This document shows, in pieces, positions 17,349 to 26,781 of a DNA stretch of 64,000 nucleotides. The notes under the pieces were generated by a model. The model did no database searches, had not been told where the DNA came from, and saw nothing but the letters and a program-made list of their open reading frames with translations. Numbering within the stretch: the stretch's first letter is position 1; each line of letters begins with the position of its first letter. The stretch comes from Nodosilinea sp. P-1105 (lineage in GTDB: Bacteria > Cyanobacteriota > Cyanobacteriia > Phormidesmidales > Phormidesmidaceae): contig NZ_SMDQ01000017.1 of the NCBI RefSeq assembly GCF_012911975.1, positions 25,300 through 89,299 on the forward strand. Direction: 5' to 3'. Position numbers and translations under genes: made by a program.

Positions 17349-19094
17349 ATGAAATTTGCGATCGCCCAACTCAACCCTACCATCGGCGACCTGGCCCACA
17401 ATGCCCAGCAAGTGCTAACTGCCGCCCACCAGGCTGACCAACAGGGAGCAACCGTGCTGGTGACCACAGAATTAGTGCTGTGTGGCTACCCCCCCCGGGA
17501 TCTGCTGCTACGGCCTGGGTTCATTGCCGCCATGGCTCGGACCCTGGACCAACTGGCCACCGACTTGCCTGCCGATCTGGTGGTTTTAGTCGGCTTTGCC
17601 GCCGCCAATCCCCAGGCTCGACACCAGGGGGAAAAACCCCTATTCAACAGCACTGCTCTTATTCACCAGGGTCAAGTGCGCCAGGTGTTTCACAAGCAAC
17701 TGTTGCCCACCTACGATGTGTTTGATGAACACCGCTATTTTGCCCCAGGGCGAGGACCCAGCACCTTCACCCTACCCCTACAAGATGGGCACCTGCGGAT
17801 TGGGGTCACCATCTGTGAAGACCTGTGGAATGACGAAGAATTTTGGGGGGGGCGCAGCTACCCCCGCAACCTGATCGCCGATTTGGCCGAGGCCGGGGTC
17901 GATGTGGTGATTAACCTCTCCGCCTCCCCCTATTCGGTGAACAAACAACAGCTGCGGGCTGCGATGCTGTCCCATAGCGCCGCTCGATTCCGCTGCCCGA
18001 TTCTGTATGCCAATCAGGTGGGGGCTAACGATGACCTAATCTTCGACGGCACCAGCACCGCCTTTAACCGCCAAGGGAAGATTATCGCTCGCCTACCCTC
18101 CTACCACACCGGCCTGATGGTAGTGGACTATGACCCGGTCAAGGGTGATCTGCTAGCGGCAAACATCACCCCCCTCCCCACCGACGAAACCGAGTCAATC
18201 TGGGCGGCTCTGGTGCTGGGAGTGCAAGATTACACTCGCAAATGCGGCTTCACAAAAGCCGTCATTGGCCTCAGTGGCGGCATTGACTCGGCCCTGGTAG
18301 CTGCCATTGCCGCCGCGGCCCTGGGGCCTGAGAATGTGTTGGGGGTCCTCATGCCCTCCCCCCATAGCTCAGACCATTCGGTAGCGGATGCGCTGGCTCT
18401 GTGCCAACGACTGGGCATTGCTCATACCACCCTGGCGATTGGGCCGTTGATGGCCGCCTACGACCAAGTGCTTGGCCCTCTATTTGCGGGGTACCAACCC
18501 GGCATTGCTGAAGAAAATATCCAGTCACGGATTCGCGGCAACCTGCTAATGGCCATCTCCAACAAATTTGGCTACCTGCTTCTGTCCACGGGCAACAAGT
18601 CAGAAATGGCCGTGGGCTACTGCACCCTCTATGGAGATATGAATGGCGGTCTGGCGGTGATTGCTGATGTGCCTAAAACCCGAGTGTATGCCCTCTGTCA
18701 CTGGCTGAATCAGCAGTCAAACCACGGGGGGGATAGCCGGGTTCTGGGGCATCTGGCCGCTCGGCTAGCCCAACGGAGCGATACCTTGATCCCCAAAAAC
18801 ATTCTGGTCAAACCCCCCAGTGCCGAACTCAAACCCGGCCAGGTGGATCAAGACTCCCTGCCCCCCTACGACATCCTGGATGACATTTTGGAGCGGTTGG
18901 TGCAGCACCACCAGTCTACCGACGACATTGTGGCCGCCGGTCATCAACCAGAGGTGGTCAACCAGGTGATCAAACTGGTTTCCCGCGCCGAGTTTAAGCG
19001 ACGGCAGGCGCCGCCCGTGCTCAAGGTAACCGATCGCGCCTTTGGTATGGGCTGGCGCATGCCCATTGCCCAGCGCTGGCCCAGTTCTAGCTAG
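17349..19094 (+). CDS. nadE: Glutamine-dependent NAD+ synthase
   Basis: Makes NAD+ from deamido-NAD with ammonia released from glutamine. The ATG at 17349 (MKFAIAQLNPTIGDL) gives 581 residues and is the natural nitrilase-domain start; longer in-frame starts upstream are unlikely. N-terminal nitrilase domain: Glu in VTTELVLCGYPPRD, Lys in FHKQLLP, Cys in VTICEDLW. C-terminal synthetase domain: P-loop GLSGGIDSALV near 300 and STGNKSEMAVGYCTLYGD near 417. Last gene of the NAD cluster. Confidence 0.95.
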   Translation: MKFAIAQLNPTIGDLAHNAQQVLTAAHQADQQGATVLVTTELVLCGYPPRDLLLRPGFIAAMARTLDQLATDLPADLVVLVGFAAANPQARHQGEKPLFNSTALIHQGQVRQVFHKQLLPTYDVFDEHRYFAPGRGPSTFTLPLQDGHLRIGVTICEDLWNDEEFWGGRSYPRNLIADLAEAGVDVVINLSASPYSVNKQQLRAAMLSHSAARFRCPILYANQVGANDDLIFDGTSTAFNRQGKIIARLPSYHTGLMVVDYDPVKGDLLAANITPLPTDETESIWAALVLGVQDYTRKCGFTKAVIGLSGGIDSALVAAIAAAALGPENVLGVLMPSPHSSDHSVADALALCQRLGIAHTTLAIGPLMAAYDQVLGPLFAGYQPGIAEENIQSRIRGNLLMAISNKFGYLLLSTGNKSEMAVGYCTLYGDMNGGLAVIADVPKTRVYALCHWLNQQSNHGGDSRVLGHLAARLAQRSDTLIPKNILVKPPSAELKPGQVDQDSLPPYDILDDILERLVQHHQSTDDIVAAGHQPEVVNQVIKLVSRAEFKRRQAPPVLKVTDRAFGMGWRMPIAQRWPSSS

Positions 19095-19391
19095 TACTCT
19101 AGGGCGGAAATAAACCTACCACTGATTCCTTTGGAAAGCCTTGATGGGCTTAGGGTTCCCTTTCTGCCTTCATCCTTCTGACTTCTACCTTCCAGTACTA
19201 GCCTGGTTGGTAACAATTCTTACTTGCGCCCGGTACGCGATTAGACTACATTACTGGGCACAGGCTGTGTGCGTGCAGTCTGAACGTCCCCAAAATTTGG
19301 TCGAGCGCCACTGGAAGGTGTTGGTACCACCAACCAGCGGCTGACCCCTTCGACAGAACCGGCTGTCTCGGAGGCTGAGTAGCATTTTACT

Positions 19392-19432
19392 CGTGGCCGC
19401 TCCGAACTGCACATTGTCTGGGAGCGGCCACG
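19392..19432. repeat. Perfect 12-bp inverted repeat
   Basis: CGTGGCCGCTCC (19392-19403) pairs with GGAGCGGCCACG (19421-19432) around a 17-base loop. No T-run follows on either strand, so it is not a standard terminator. It lies next to the transposase remnant and could be part of a lost mobile element. Confidence 0.7.
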
Positions 19433-19445
19433 TTAAAGCCATTGG

Positions 19446-19763
19446 CTAACGCCAGCAGACACCCGGTCCTAAATTCATCGACTTGAACGGGGTTATCTTG
19501 AGCCGGTTCATCTGCTCAAGCATTAGGGGTTGACCTATGCCGAGCAGGCGAACGGCCCCAGTCAGACACTCATCCCAAAACAGGGAGGTATCCAAGCTCA
19601 GATATAAACAGTCCTCGCTCCAATCCGCTAACGCCGCCTGAATCAAGGCCACCACCATCCAGAGGCAGGTGGTCAGATGGCCGCGATGCGCCCAGGGCAC
19701 CGATTGACCCAGCCAGGTGTTCAAGGCATTGTAGAGAGGGGAGTTTTTTTTCACAGCGTTCAC
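19446..19763 (-). pseudogene. Transposase remnant (internally deleted)
   Basis: The 105-codon frame begins like the N-terminus of an IS4-group transposase (SPLYNALNTWLGQS, HLTTCLWMVVALIQA) and then jumps directly to the DDE-region strand LYLSLDTSLFWDE, where intact family members have about 60 residues between. The remainder after GIGQPL does not fit a transposase. It is best read as a deleted, non-functional copy. Confidence 0.6.
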
Positions 19764-19898
19764 GCTGTTGAGTGGTATCTAAGCTTAGAACGCTGGCTCT
19801 CCCTTCATGCCTTCAGTCTCCGAAACTACCGCACAGCAATGTACTCAGCCACTGACAGTCAACTTTTGTCAGTCAACCAGCTAATATCCTGCGGCAGG

Positions 19899-20110
19899 GG
19901 AGTTAGACAGCATTAAAGTTACATATCACATCCTCTGGGGGTAGTTATACCGAACATTATCGGCATAACTGTCTAAAGTGGGGTGTTATACCGAAACCTA
20001 TCAGGCTATCTGTCCAAATTCAGGTGTTAGGCTGAATCAAATCGTGATAATTACCCTCATAGAGGTGTTTAGCCGAGTCTTGCTCTCATAGTATGCTTGC
20101 TGAGGGGTGC
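19899..20110. repeat. Degenerate direct repeats, 41-42-bp period
   Basis: Related unit starts of GG-(A/T)GTTA type recur at about 19899, 19940, 19982, 20023 and 20064, with a weaker one near 20106. Steps are 41, 42, 41, 41 and 42 bp. Units two and three are most alike (TTATACCGAA, then TATC.GGC.TA.CTGTC.AAA). The repeats sit between two transposase remnants and could be binding sites at a decayed element end. Confidence 0.5.
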
Positions 20111-20199
20111 AAGGCCAATTGTTACGCTACGGTTGATGGTAGGGAGCCACCCGACTTTGCTCTTACATTAAACCGTTCTATTGAACGGCTACCATGCAG

Positions 20200-20790
20200 G
20201 GATTGAAGACTTTGGCGCTGCTGAAGGTGCTACCAACACTAACAGACAGCTAACCCCGCAAGTCTCTTGGGCAGATTTCGAGGCTAGGATCAACCCTCGC
20301 GCCCAGTTTGCACTTCCATGCACGATTGGATTAGCTAAGCAATCAATCCGAGTCACTTTCGCGATCTGCGTCATGCAAAACGATTACGGAAGATCTTGAG
20401 GACACTGGGCCACAACCCAACCGCCAGTATTCCGTTGGCCAGTCGTAATAGTAGTGACGCCCAAAGCATTTATCGATTTTGGTCAAACTCGAAGGTGATG
20501 CCAGAGACGATTCTCCAGGGGCACATCGAAGGCACCGCGGCTCGAGCACGTGGCTATCAACCGGTTTTGTCGATACAGGACAGTACCGATTTAGACTTTA
20601 CCAGTCATCCCCACACGAAAGGGTTCCGCTTTACCAGGTTCCAAGCGCTAGTGACCCCTCAGTCTTCTCTCAGCAACCTTTTCCACAGCACTCAGACAGC
20701 CTTCAGTGGGCTCTCAGGCGGCACCCCCACTATAGAACTCATCGGCAGGGAACAAAACACAACCGCCTTGCCGCATCCAAACCTCTAACT
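20200..20790 (+). pseudogene. Fragmented IS4/Tn5-like transposase
   Basis: Pieces of one transposase are spread over different frames. GIEDFGAAE near 20198-20226 matches the usual N-terminal start. NPTASIPLAS, YRFWSNSKVMPE and VLSIQDSTDLDFTSHPHTKG from 20415 to 20620 match the next conserved blocks of the Tn5-like DNA-binding domain and first DDE Asp. Beyond 20640 the similarity is lost. Frameshifts and missing parts rule out a working enzyme. Confidence 0.65.
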
Positions 20791-20793
20791 ACA

Positions 20794-21429
20794 GTGTTCA
20801 AGGAGGCCGAGGTCGCCCAACTGATCGATCAGGCGGGCTTTACAGTATGGCACCGAGATCACCTACTGCCCTGGGCGGCCAACTCAGAGGAGGCCACCTC
20901 TAGGGCCACTGAGGCCTGCGACAACTACATGATTCTGCTATCGTCTCAAGCCCTGCAAGACACCCTTTGCTTGCAGGGACTGCTGTTTGCCCTCAGCATG
21001 CATAAGCGCATTGTGCCAGTGCAGGTGGAAGCCCTAGATCCGGCTCGTCTGCCTGAACCCTTGCAAACAATTCCCAGGGTGAATTTGCGCCAGCCTCAGT
21101 TACCCCTCAGCCAAAGTGATGGGGGCCATCAGTTGTTACACCGTTTGCGTCATCAGGCCGAGTACCATCGCTGGCACACCCAGTTATTGCTCAAAGCCTT
21201 AACTTGGGAGCGACAAGGGCGATCGCCCGCTTTACTCCTGAAAGGCCAAGAGCTGTGTCACTACCATCAATGGACTCACAAAGCACTCCTGCGGACTACG
21301 TATCACCCCCTTCAGTTGCAAGTGTTGTATGTGGCCGAAAGTCTTAACCAGTCGCCGCTAAGGCCACTTTCCCAGGCTGAAGCCAGGCTCACTCGCGCTA
21401 AGACTTGGCTGAGCCAGTTGATCGGCTAG
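20794..21429 (+). pseudogene. 5'-truncated TIR-domain protein
   Basis: The frame from 20794 (GTG) to 21429 encodes about 211 residues. The first 110 read as a TIR-like domain that lacks the opening beta strand and FISYSR motif: EVAQLIDQAGFTVW, YMILLSSQALQD and RIVPVQVE match helix A and strands B to D. The C-terminal part (HTQLLLKALTWERQGRSPAL, LLKGQEL) matches the linker that in cyanobacteria follows TIR domains before WD40 or NTPase modules. The reading frame joins transposase debris directly upstream, so the N-terminus was probably lost by insertion. The effector domains are also missing. Confidence 0.6.
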
Positions 21430-21912
21430 AAAGATTCCGATCAGGCTTAGAGTAATCTATGAAAATAATTATCCGTCTGGCCCACCCTGCGGGAAACGCA
21501 AGCTCTACATCCCCCAACCCTTGCTAAGCACGCCCTACGGCCTATTCCCAAAATGGGCTACTTGATACACACAAGTTGTGCTAGACCTCATTCCTTCGTT
21601 TTGGCCCCCTTTTCTGGTATGCCCGTAGGGCTATAATCCCCCAATTCTGGGGGACTTTGAGTTCCATATCCCCCTAATTTGCCCTCCGGGCACGCTGCGC
21701 GAACGGGGGCTAGGGGGGCCAAAGTTGGCAATTCGGAGCTGCTCAGGTGATACCGATGGAATAGGATAATGACCTCAAACTTCAATGGGGTTATGGCCTG
21801 TTGGCGCCAACCCGTACCAGGGATGCCCTGCTTTAAACAACCTCTTAGGAGATATTTAGTTTTTGTGGGAGCATTATCAGCATAATGCATCACCGAGGGG
21901 TAAGGCGTCAGC
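21430..21912. other. 483-bp gap with palindromic repeats
   Basis: No gene is supported. It carries a second copy of the dispersed CGGGAAACGCAAGCTCTACA motif (21491-21510) and the fold-back repeat described separately. The last 60 bp before guaD must hold its promoter or leader, but no motif is clear. Confidence 0.6.
21599..21724. repeat. Fold-back repeat about 125 bp
   Basis: TTTTGGCCCCC at the left end is matched by GGGGGGCCAAAG at 21713-21724. Inside are shorter palindromes (ATCCCCCAATTCTGGGGGA at 21639-21657) and CCCCCTAA paired with CTAGGGGG. It resembles non-coding repeat families common in cyanobacterial intergenic DNA. Confidence 0.7.
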
Positions 21913-23247
21913 ATGGAAAATCAGCACACCTTAGTTGTTCGTGGCTGCATACTGGACTTTGTGAATGACCCCTTCTTTGTGTCAGACACTGAAGCCGTGC
22001 GCTTCATCCCCGATGGGGTACTGGTGATCCGCCAGGGGCAGGTGGCGGCCCTAGGCCCCTATGCAGAGCTCGGGTCTACCCTAGGGGGTGTGCCAATCGT
22101 CGACTACTCTGGCCAGCTGATCATGCCGGGGATGATTGACACCCACATTCACTATCCCCAAACCGGTATGATGGCCGCCTATGGCGAGCAACTGTTAGAG
22201 TGGCTCAACCGTTACACCTTCCCCACCGAGCGCAAGTTCAAAGATCCGGCCTATGCCCGCTCGGTGGCCGATATTTTCCTCGATCAGCTGTTAAGCCATG
22301 GCACCACCACCGCCTTGGTGTTTGCAGCGGTTTTCCCCGAGTCGGTAGATGCTTTTTTCGAAGCTGCAGCGGCCCGTAACCTGCGCATGATCAGCGGCAA
22401 GGTGATGATGGACCGCAATGCTCCCGATTATTTGAGGGACACGGCCGAAAGTTCCTATGTGGATTCCAAGGCGCTGATTCAGAAGTGGCACGGACGGGGG
22501 CGATTGCTCTACGCGGTTACCCCCCGGTTTGCCGGTACCTCTACTCCGGCTCAACTGAAGCTGGCGGCCCGGCTGCTGCAAGAGTTTCCTGATGTCTACC
22601 TGCACACCCACCTGTCCGAAAATGTGAATGAGGTGGCCTGGGTGCAGTCCCTCTTCCCTGACAGCAATGGCTATCTAGATGTGTATGACCGGGCCGGGTT
22701 AGTGGGCGATCGCGCCGTCTTTGCCCATGGCGTCCAGCTGACAGAGGCCGAGTTCCAGCGGCTCTCGGCGGCCAAGGCGGCGATTTCCTTTTGCCCCACC
22801 TCAAATCTATTTTTAGGCAGTGGCTTGTTTAAGATTGAGCAGGCCAAATCCCCCGAGCACCCGGTCAACGTCGGCCTCGGTACGGATGTCGGGGCGGGTA
22901 CCAGTTTTTCTCTACTGCAAACCGCCAATGAGGCTTACAAGGTGGCTCAACTGCGGGGTCAAAAGCTCTCTGCCTTCAAAGCCCTCTTTTTGGCCACCCT
23001 GGGGGGAGCCAGAGCCCTTAGCCTAGACGACAAGCTGGGCAACTTTAACCTAGGCAAAGAGGCTGACTTCATTGTCCTTAACCCCAGGGCAACGCCATTG
23101 ATGGCCTTTCGCAATTCCCCAGAAGCTCCCGACAGCCTAGAGGCCCTAGCCGATCGCGCCTTCTCCCTAATTATTTTGGGGGACGATCGCACCATCACCG
23201 CCACCTATGTCATGGGCCAACTGGCCTACTCATCCCCAGCCCCTTGA
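21913..23247 (+). CDS. guaD: Guanine deaminase
   Basis: Hydrolyses guanine to xanthine in purine salvage and nitrogen recovery. The 444-residue amidohydrolase has the metal site DTHIHYPQ (near 76-83), VYLHTHLSEN (near 232), AHGVQLTEAE (near 274) and the Asp-containing GLGTDVGAGTSFSLL (near 324). FPTERKF near 100 is a GuaD feature. Its last 22 bp overlap the 3' end of convergent kaiC. Intact, and alone on this strand. Confidence 0.94.
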   Translation: MENQHTLVVRGCILDFVNDPFFVSDTEAVRFIPDGVLVIRQGQVAALGPYAELGSTLGGVPIVDYSGQLIMPGMIDTHIHYPQTGMMAAYGEQLLEWLNRYTFPTERKFKDPAYARSVADIFLDQLLSHGTTTALVFAAVFPESVDAFFEAAAARNLRMISGKVMMDRNAPDYLRDTAESSYVDSKALIQKWHGRGRLLYAVTPRFAGTSTPAQLKLAARLLQEFPDVYLHTHLSENVNEVAWVQSLFPDSNGYLDVYDRAGLVGDRAVFAHGVQLTEAEFQRLSAAKAAISFCPTSNLFLGSGLFKIEQAKSPEHPVNVGLGTDVGAGTSFSLLQTANEAYKVAQLRGQKLSAFKALFLATLGGARALSLDDKLGNFNLGKEADFIVLNPRATPLMAFRNSPEAPDSLEALADRAFSLIILGDDRTITATYVMGQLAYSSPAP

Positions 23248-24782
23248 ACCCCCTGGATAATCCGCGATAGCTCACTTTTCTCATTCACAGAAATGCGAGT
23301 CGGGGAGCCGCTGATAATCCGCTCCAAATTGCGGAAGGAAGCCTTAATATCGGGTCCATCCTGATTAATGGTGTACTCGCGAATCCCTTTGTCATGCCAA
23401 GAGCCACGCATCTTAAAGACATTGATGGCTCGGGATAGCTCTCCCCGCACCTCAACATATTGCAGCATCAAGATGGTGTCGGTAATGGTAGAAATGTGGG
23501 ATTCCGTAATCGAATGCAGCCCCATGAACTGCTCTGTGGTGTTGGTGAAAAAGCCGGTAATTTCCTCCTGTTTAGCAAACCCGGTTACCCCAATCACAAA
23601 TTGCCGGAAAGAGTTATTGCTCACCCCCCGATCTAGGGCCGAGAGGGAGTCAATCGCTATCCGTGAGGGCTTAAACTGCGAGATTTCCGTTTTAATAATT
23701 TGCAGGTGGTCTTCCAGTCCGGCAGACTCGGGATAGGCACAGATAATCTTTAGCAGCCCCTTCTCTTCCATGGCTTCAAAGTCAACCCCCCAGGAGTAGG
23801 CGTTGCGGGACAACTGAGCCCGAGACTCTTCGTAGGCAAACAGAATAGCCCGTTCTCCGTTTTTGCAGCCATCCACCAAAAACTTACTGACCAGTAGAGT
23901 CTTGCCAGTGCCCGTTGCTCCTGTCGCCAAAATAATGGAATCTCTGAAGAAACCACCGCCGCACATTTCATCTAGGGTGGGTACGCCGGACGACACCCGA
24001 GCATTAGACGATCGCTGGGTAAGCTGCATCGCCCCGAGGGGGAAGATATTCACCCCATTGTTGGTAATCGTAAACGGGTACTCCCCCTTCATGTGGGTTG
24101 TACCCCGCAGTTTTAAAATTTCGATAGTCCGGCGGCGGCGTTCCCCCTCCAGGGCGTTACGCACGATCACCACATTATCGGACACAAATTCTTCTACCCC
24201 AAACCGGGCCACAGGACCATACTCATCCAACCGTTCTGTGGTCATCACCGTGGTCACCCCTATCAGCTTCAGGCGAGCCACCAACCGAAAAATTTCCCGC
24301 CGCACCACCGAAGCCGCGTCATACTGTTGAAAAACAGCCGTCACCGAATCAATCGATACCCGTCGGGCCTTATATTTCCGAATCGCGTACTGAATTCGTT
24401 CAATCAGGGCTGATAGGTCAAAGTTACCGACAATATCTTGCCCTTCAGGATCGGGGGAGGCATCCAAAATAAACAGCTTGCCCTCATCCACCAGCTTTTG
24501 CAGGTCCCAACCAAAGCTGTAGGCATTTTGAATAATGTCTTCGGGGGACTCCTCAAAGGTGACGAACACCCCGTTCTCGCCAAAGTCAACAATCCCGTTA
24601 TAGATAAACTGCACAGCCAGTAGGGTCTTCCCCGTACCTGAAGTACCACTGACCAGCGTCGATCGCCCGGCTGGAATACCACCATGGCTGATGTCATCAA
24701 AGCCTTCAATCATGGTGCGGATTTTGCGGACGCCGACCGGAGTCTTAGATTGTTGTGCGTCGTTTTGGGCTGATTCAGTCAT
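23226..24782 (-). CDS. kaiC: Circadian clock ATPase/kinase KaiC
   Basis: Core circadian oscillator protein, with two RecA-like domains forming hexamers. The 518-residue protein has CI Walker A GTSGTGKT (46-53) and catalytic Glu pair in TFEESPED (about 77-78), and CII Walker A GATGTGKT near 287. The paired phosphorylation Ser-Thr of S. elongatus KaiC (S431/T432) is present in ESHISTITDT near residue 430. The C-terminal A-loop region SGSPTRISVNEKSELS that contacts KaiA is intact. It lies 279 bp downstream of kaiB on the same strand. Its 3' end overlaps guaD. Confidence 0.98.
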   Translation of the reverse strand: MTESAQNDAQQSKTPVGVRKIRTMIEGFDDISHGGIPAGRSTLVSGTSGTGKTLLAVQFIYNGIVDFGENGVFVTFEESPEDIIQNAYSFGWDLQKLVDEGKLFILDASPDPEGQDIVGNFDLSALIERIQYAIRKYKARRVSIDSVTAVFQQYDAASVVRREIFRLVARLKLIGVTTVMTTERLDEYGPVARFGVEEFVSDNVVIVRNALEGERRRRTIEILKLRGTTHMKGEYPFTITNNGVNIFPLGAMQLTQRSSNARVSSGVPTLDEMCGGGFFRDSIILATGATGTGKTLLVSKFLVDGCKNGERAILFAYEESRAQLSRNAYSWGVDFEAMEEKGLLKIICAYPESAGLEDHLQIIKTEISQFKPSRIAIDSLSALDRGVSNNSFRQFVIGVTGFAKQEEITGFFTNTTEQFMGLHSITESHISTITDTILMLQYVEVRGELSRAINVFKMRGSWHDKGIREYTINQDGPDIKASFRNLERIISGSPTRISVNEKSELSRIIQGVQGAGDE

Positions 24783-25061
24783 GGGTTTTGTTAAGTCCGA
24801 CCGGGAAATGAATCTTCTTTAGGTTGCTCCAAAAGCAGCTGGGAAGCAGCATCCTGCCACAGGGGTTCAGCACTAAGGGGGGCTGAAGGTTGACCAATAC
24901 ATCTCGATCATAATCATAGAGGTTTCGCGCATTTAGCATACCCCGAACTGGTGGTTCTGAATAAATGGCGTGTCAATCTGTTGTGGTCCTTCAACGTTTT
25001 CAGATCTGACTGCTGCTTGGGTTTGCCCCCATGGCCAAGCAGCAACCTAGTCCCCTAAGGC

Positions 25062-25376
25062 TCAACTAAAGACATCATCTTCCCGCAGTTCGTCATAGAG
25101 TAGGTCTAAGCCAATCAGCACCCGCTCTCGGTCTGATAAATCACCAATAATCTTGCGGACGGGCGGTGGCAAAATCTTTGATAAGGTCGGGGTGGCTAAA
25201 ATCTTGTCTTCTTCAGCCAACTGAGGATTTTTCAGCACGTCAATCACCTTCAGGGCATAGACACCCTGGAACTCTTCCTCCAAGATATTATTCAGGGTTT
25301 TAAGGGCCCGAATGGAGTTAGGGGTATTGCCCGCAACGTAGAGCTTGAGAATATAAGTCTTTTTAATGGAGCTCAT
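25062..25376 (-). CDS. kaiB: Circadian clock protein KaiB
   Basis: Fold-switching thioredoxin-like clock protein that binds phosphorylated KaiC and sequesters KaiA. The 104-residue sequence contains [16 protein letters not shown] (residues 5-20), [20 protein letters not shown] and the [18 protein letters not shown] region, all typical. The acidic C-terminus ELREDDVFS is intact. kaiB and kaiC are on one strand; the usual kaiBC promoter would lie in the 252-bp gap before kaiB (25377-25628), where I see no clear -10/-35 pair. Confidence 0.98.
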   Translation of the reverse strand: MSSIKKTYILKLYVAGNTPNSIRALKTLNNILEEEFQGVYALKVIDVLKNPQLAEEDKILATPTLSKILPPPVRKIIGDLSDRERVLIGLDLLYDELREDDVFS

Positions 25377-25628
25377 GGGCAGTTTGGTTAGGATTGAACT
25401 AGGACATCGGCTATTGTATCGGGTAATAAGCCTGATCTATAGCATTTTCATGCTGCATAGGTGTGGCCCGCTAGTTGCCAATCAAGGGGGTCACGGCAAG
25501 GTATGGGCTGCTCCACTGGCCTACTTTCCCCGGGTTTTGCCCTACACCCGTTCTATGCCCAGTCCAGCTCGAGATCCGCAGGTTTCCCCCAGACAGAACT
25601 CCAGGTCTGGACTTGGATGTGGTTTATA

Positions 25629-26519
25629 TCACGGTTCGCGGGGAATAGAACGACGGTACATTTCACAGAGATGGGCAATCACGTCAATCAGCGTCAGGCG
25701 ATAATCCAGTAAAATCTCCTCGCTGCGCCCTTCTAGCTTTAACTGCTTTGAGAATTCATCCATTAACTCCATATGCATCTCGACAATTTGAGAGACTGAA
25801 ATATCAACCATAAACGCCTGATTGACAAAATCGTCAATCGCTTGATTCAGCTTAGGGTCATTGGCAAAGTAGCTCAGAATAATTTGGCGGTAGTTTGCCT
25901 TCAGCTGCTTCAGAAAGGAATGGCGATCGTCCTGGCTCATATGGCGCAAAAAATTATCAGGATGGCGTTTGTAGTAAACGCCGAGATAGCCGAGGCGAGC
26001 TTTTAGTTTTTCAGTCAAACGTTCCTGTTGAGCCCTCAGGGGAAACGGCGACGGCCACTCGATGACTGGAGATGGAGTCGGGATCACGCCGCTGTCTGCG
26101 GGTAGCTCTAAAAATGCTTGAATAGCCTGGCGAATGGCCGCTTCGAGTTGTTTGGGCCTGTGAGCGCTGATCCCGACAATAGCTTTATGATAGTGGCTGA
26201 GCAGGGGCTTCGGAATGTCTGGAGCATCAGCCATGGCTGTAACCAGGCTGGGTTTGGTTGGTTGCTGCCCCGGTAATACGACCACAGTCGGCAACAGTAA
26301 CCCTTGCTCTGAAAGGCCCTGCCATAGGTCCTCTGACAACAACGGGGGGTCTAGCACCAGACAGTCTGCCTGACCGTGATTGGCTTGCAGCCAGCCCAGG
26401 CAGGCGGGGATTGAATCAGTTTGAGACACCACATAGTTAGACGATTGGGGGCTTTCCGCGATCGCATGGGTGATGTCTTTAGACCGGGTTAAAAAATGTA
26501 TATGCAGGGGAGAAGCCAA
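25629..26519 (-). CDS. kaiA: Circadian clock protein KaiA
   Basis: Stimulates KaiC autophosphorylation. At 296 residues it is the full-length form: an N-terminal pseudo-receiver (about 1-135), a linker and the all-helical dimerisation and KaiC-binding domain (about 175-285, YYKRHPDNFLRHMS, LKANYRQIILSYF, MELMDEFSKQLKLEGRSEE). Short KaiA homologues of some filamentous species lack the pseudo-receiver, so this is a complete S. elongatus-type organisation. Divergent from the kinase-like gene across 262 bp. Confidence 0.97.
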   Translation of the reverse strand: MASPLHIHFLTRSKDITHAIAESPQSSNYVVSQTDSIPACLGWLQANHGQADCLVLDPPLLSEDLWQGLSEQGLLLPTVVVLPGQQPTKPSLVTAMADAPDIPKPLLSHYHKAIVGISAHRPKQLEAAIRQAIQAFLELPADSGVIPTPSPVIEWPSPFPLRAQQERLTEKLKARLGYLGVYYKRHPDNFLRHMSQDDRHSFLKQLKANYRQIILSYFANDPKLNQAIDDFVNQAFMVDISVSQIVEMHMELMDEFSKQLKLEGRSEEILLDYRLTLIDVIAHLCEMYRRSIPREP

Positions 26520-26781
26520 AACAGCTGCGTCTTTCTATGAGCGAAATTGATCTATGAGCGAAATTGCGGTTTACCTACCCAAGCTGACCTGGAGGCGATA
26601 AAGGTAGTTCAATTGTAATCGGTGGAAGGCGGAATACCGAGGCTAATCTGAAGCAGGGACTATAGTGCTAACGTAAGGGCTAACTCTGGGCGGCCGTTGG
26701 TTTAGGCTTGGCTCCCAAAAGGGCTGCGCTAAACGGGGTACCCAGTTGGGCTCATAGGACCTGCATTTTCGCAATTAAGCG

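Noticed and set aside
19392..19432. Intrinsic terminator
   Set aside because: The stem is strong but no T-run follows on either strand and no intact gene ends nearby on the correct side.
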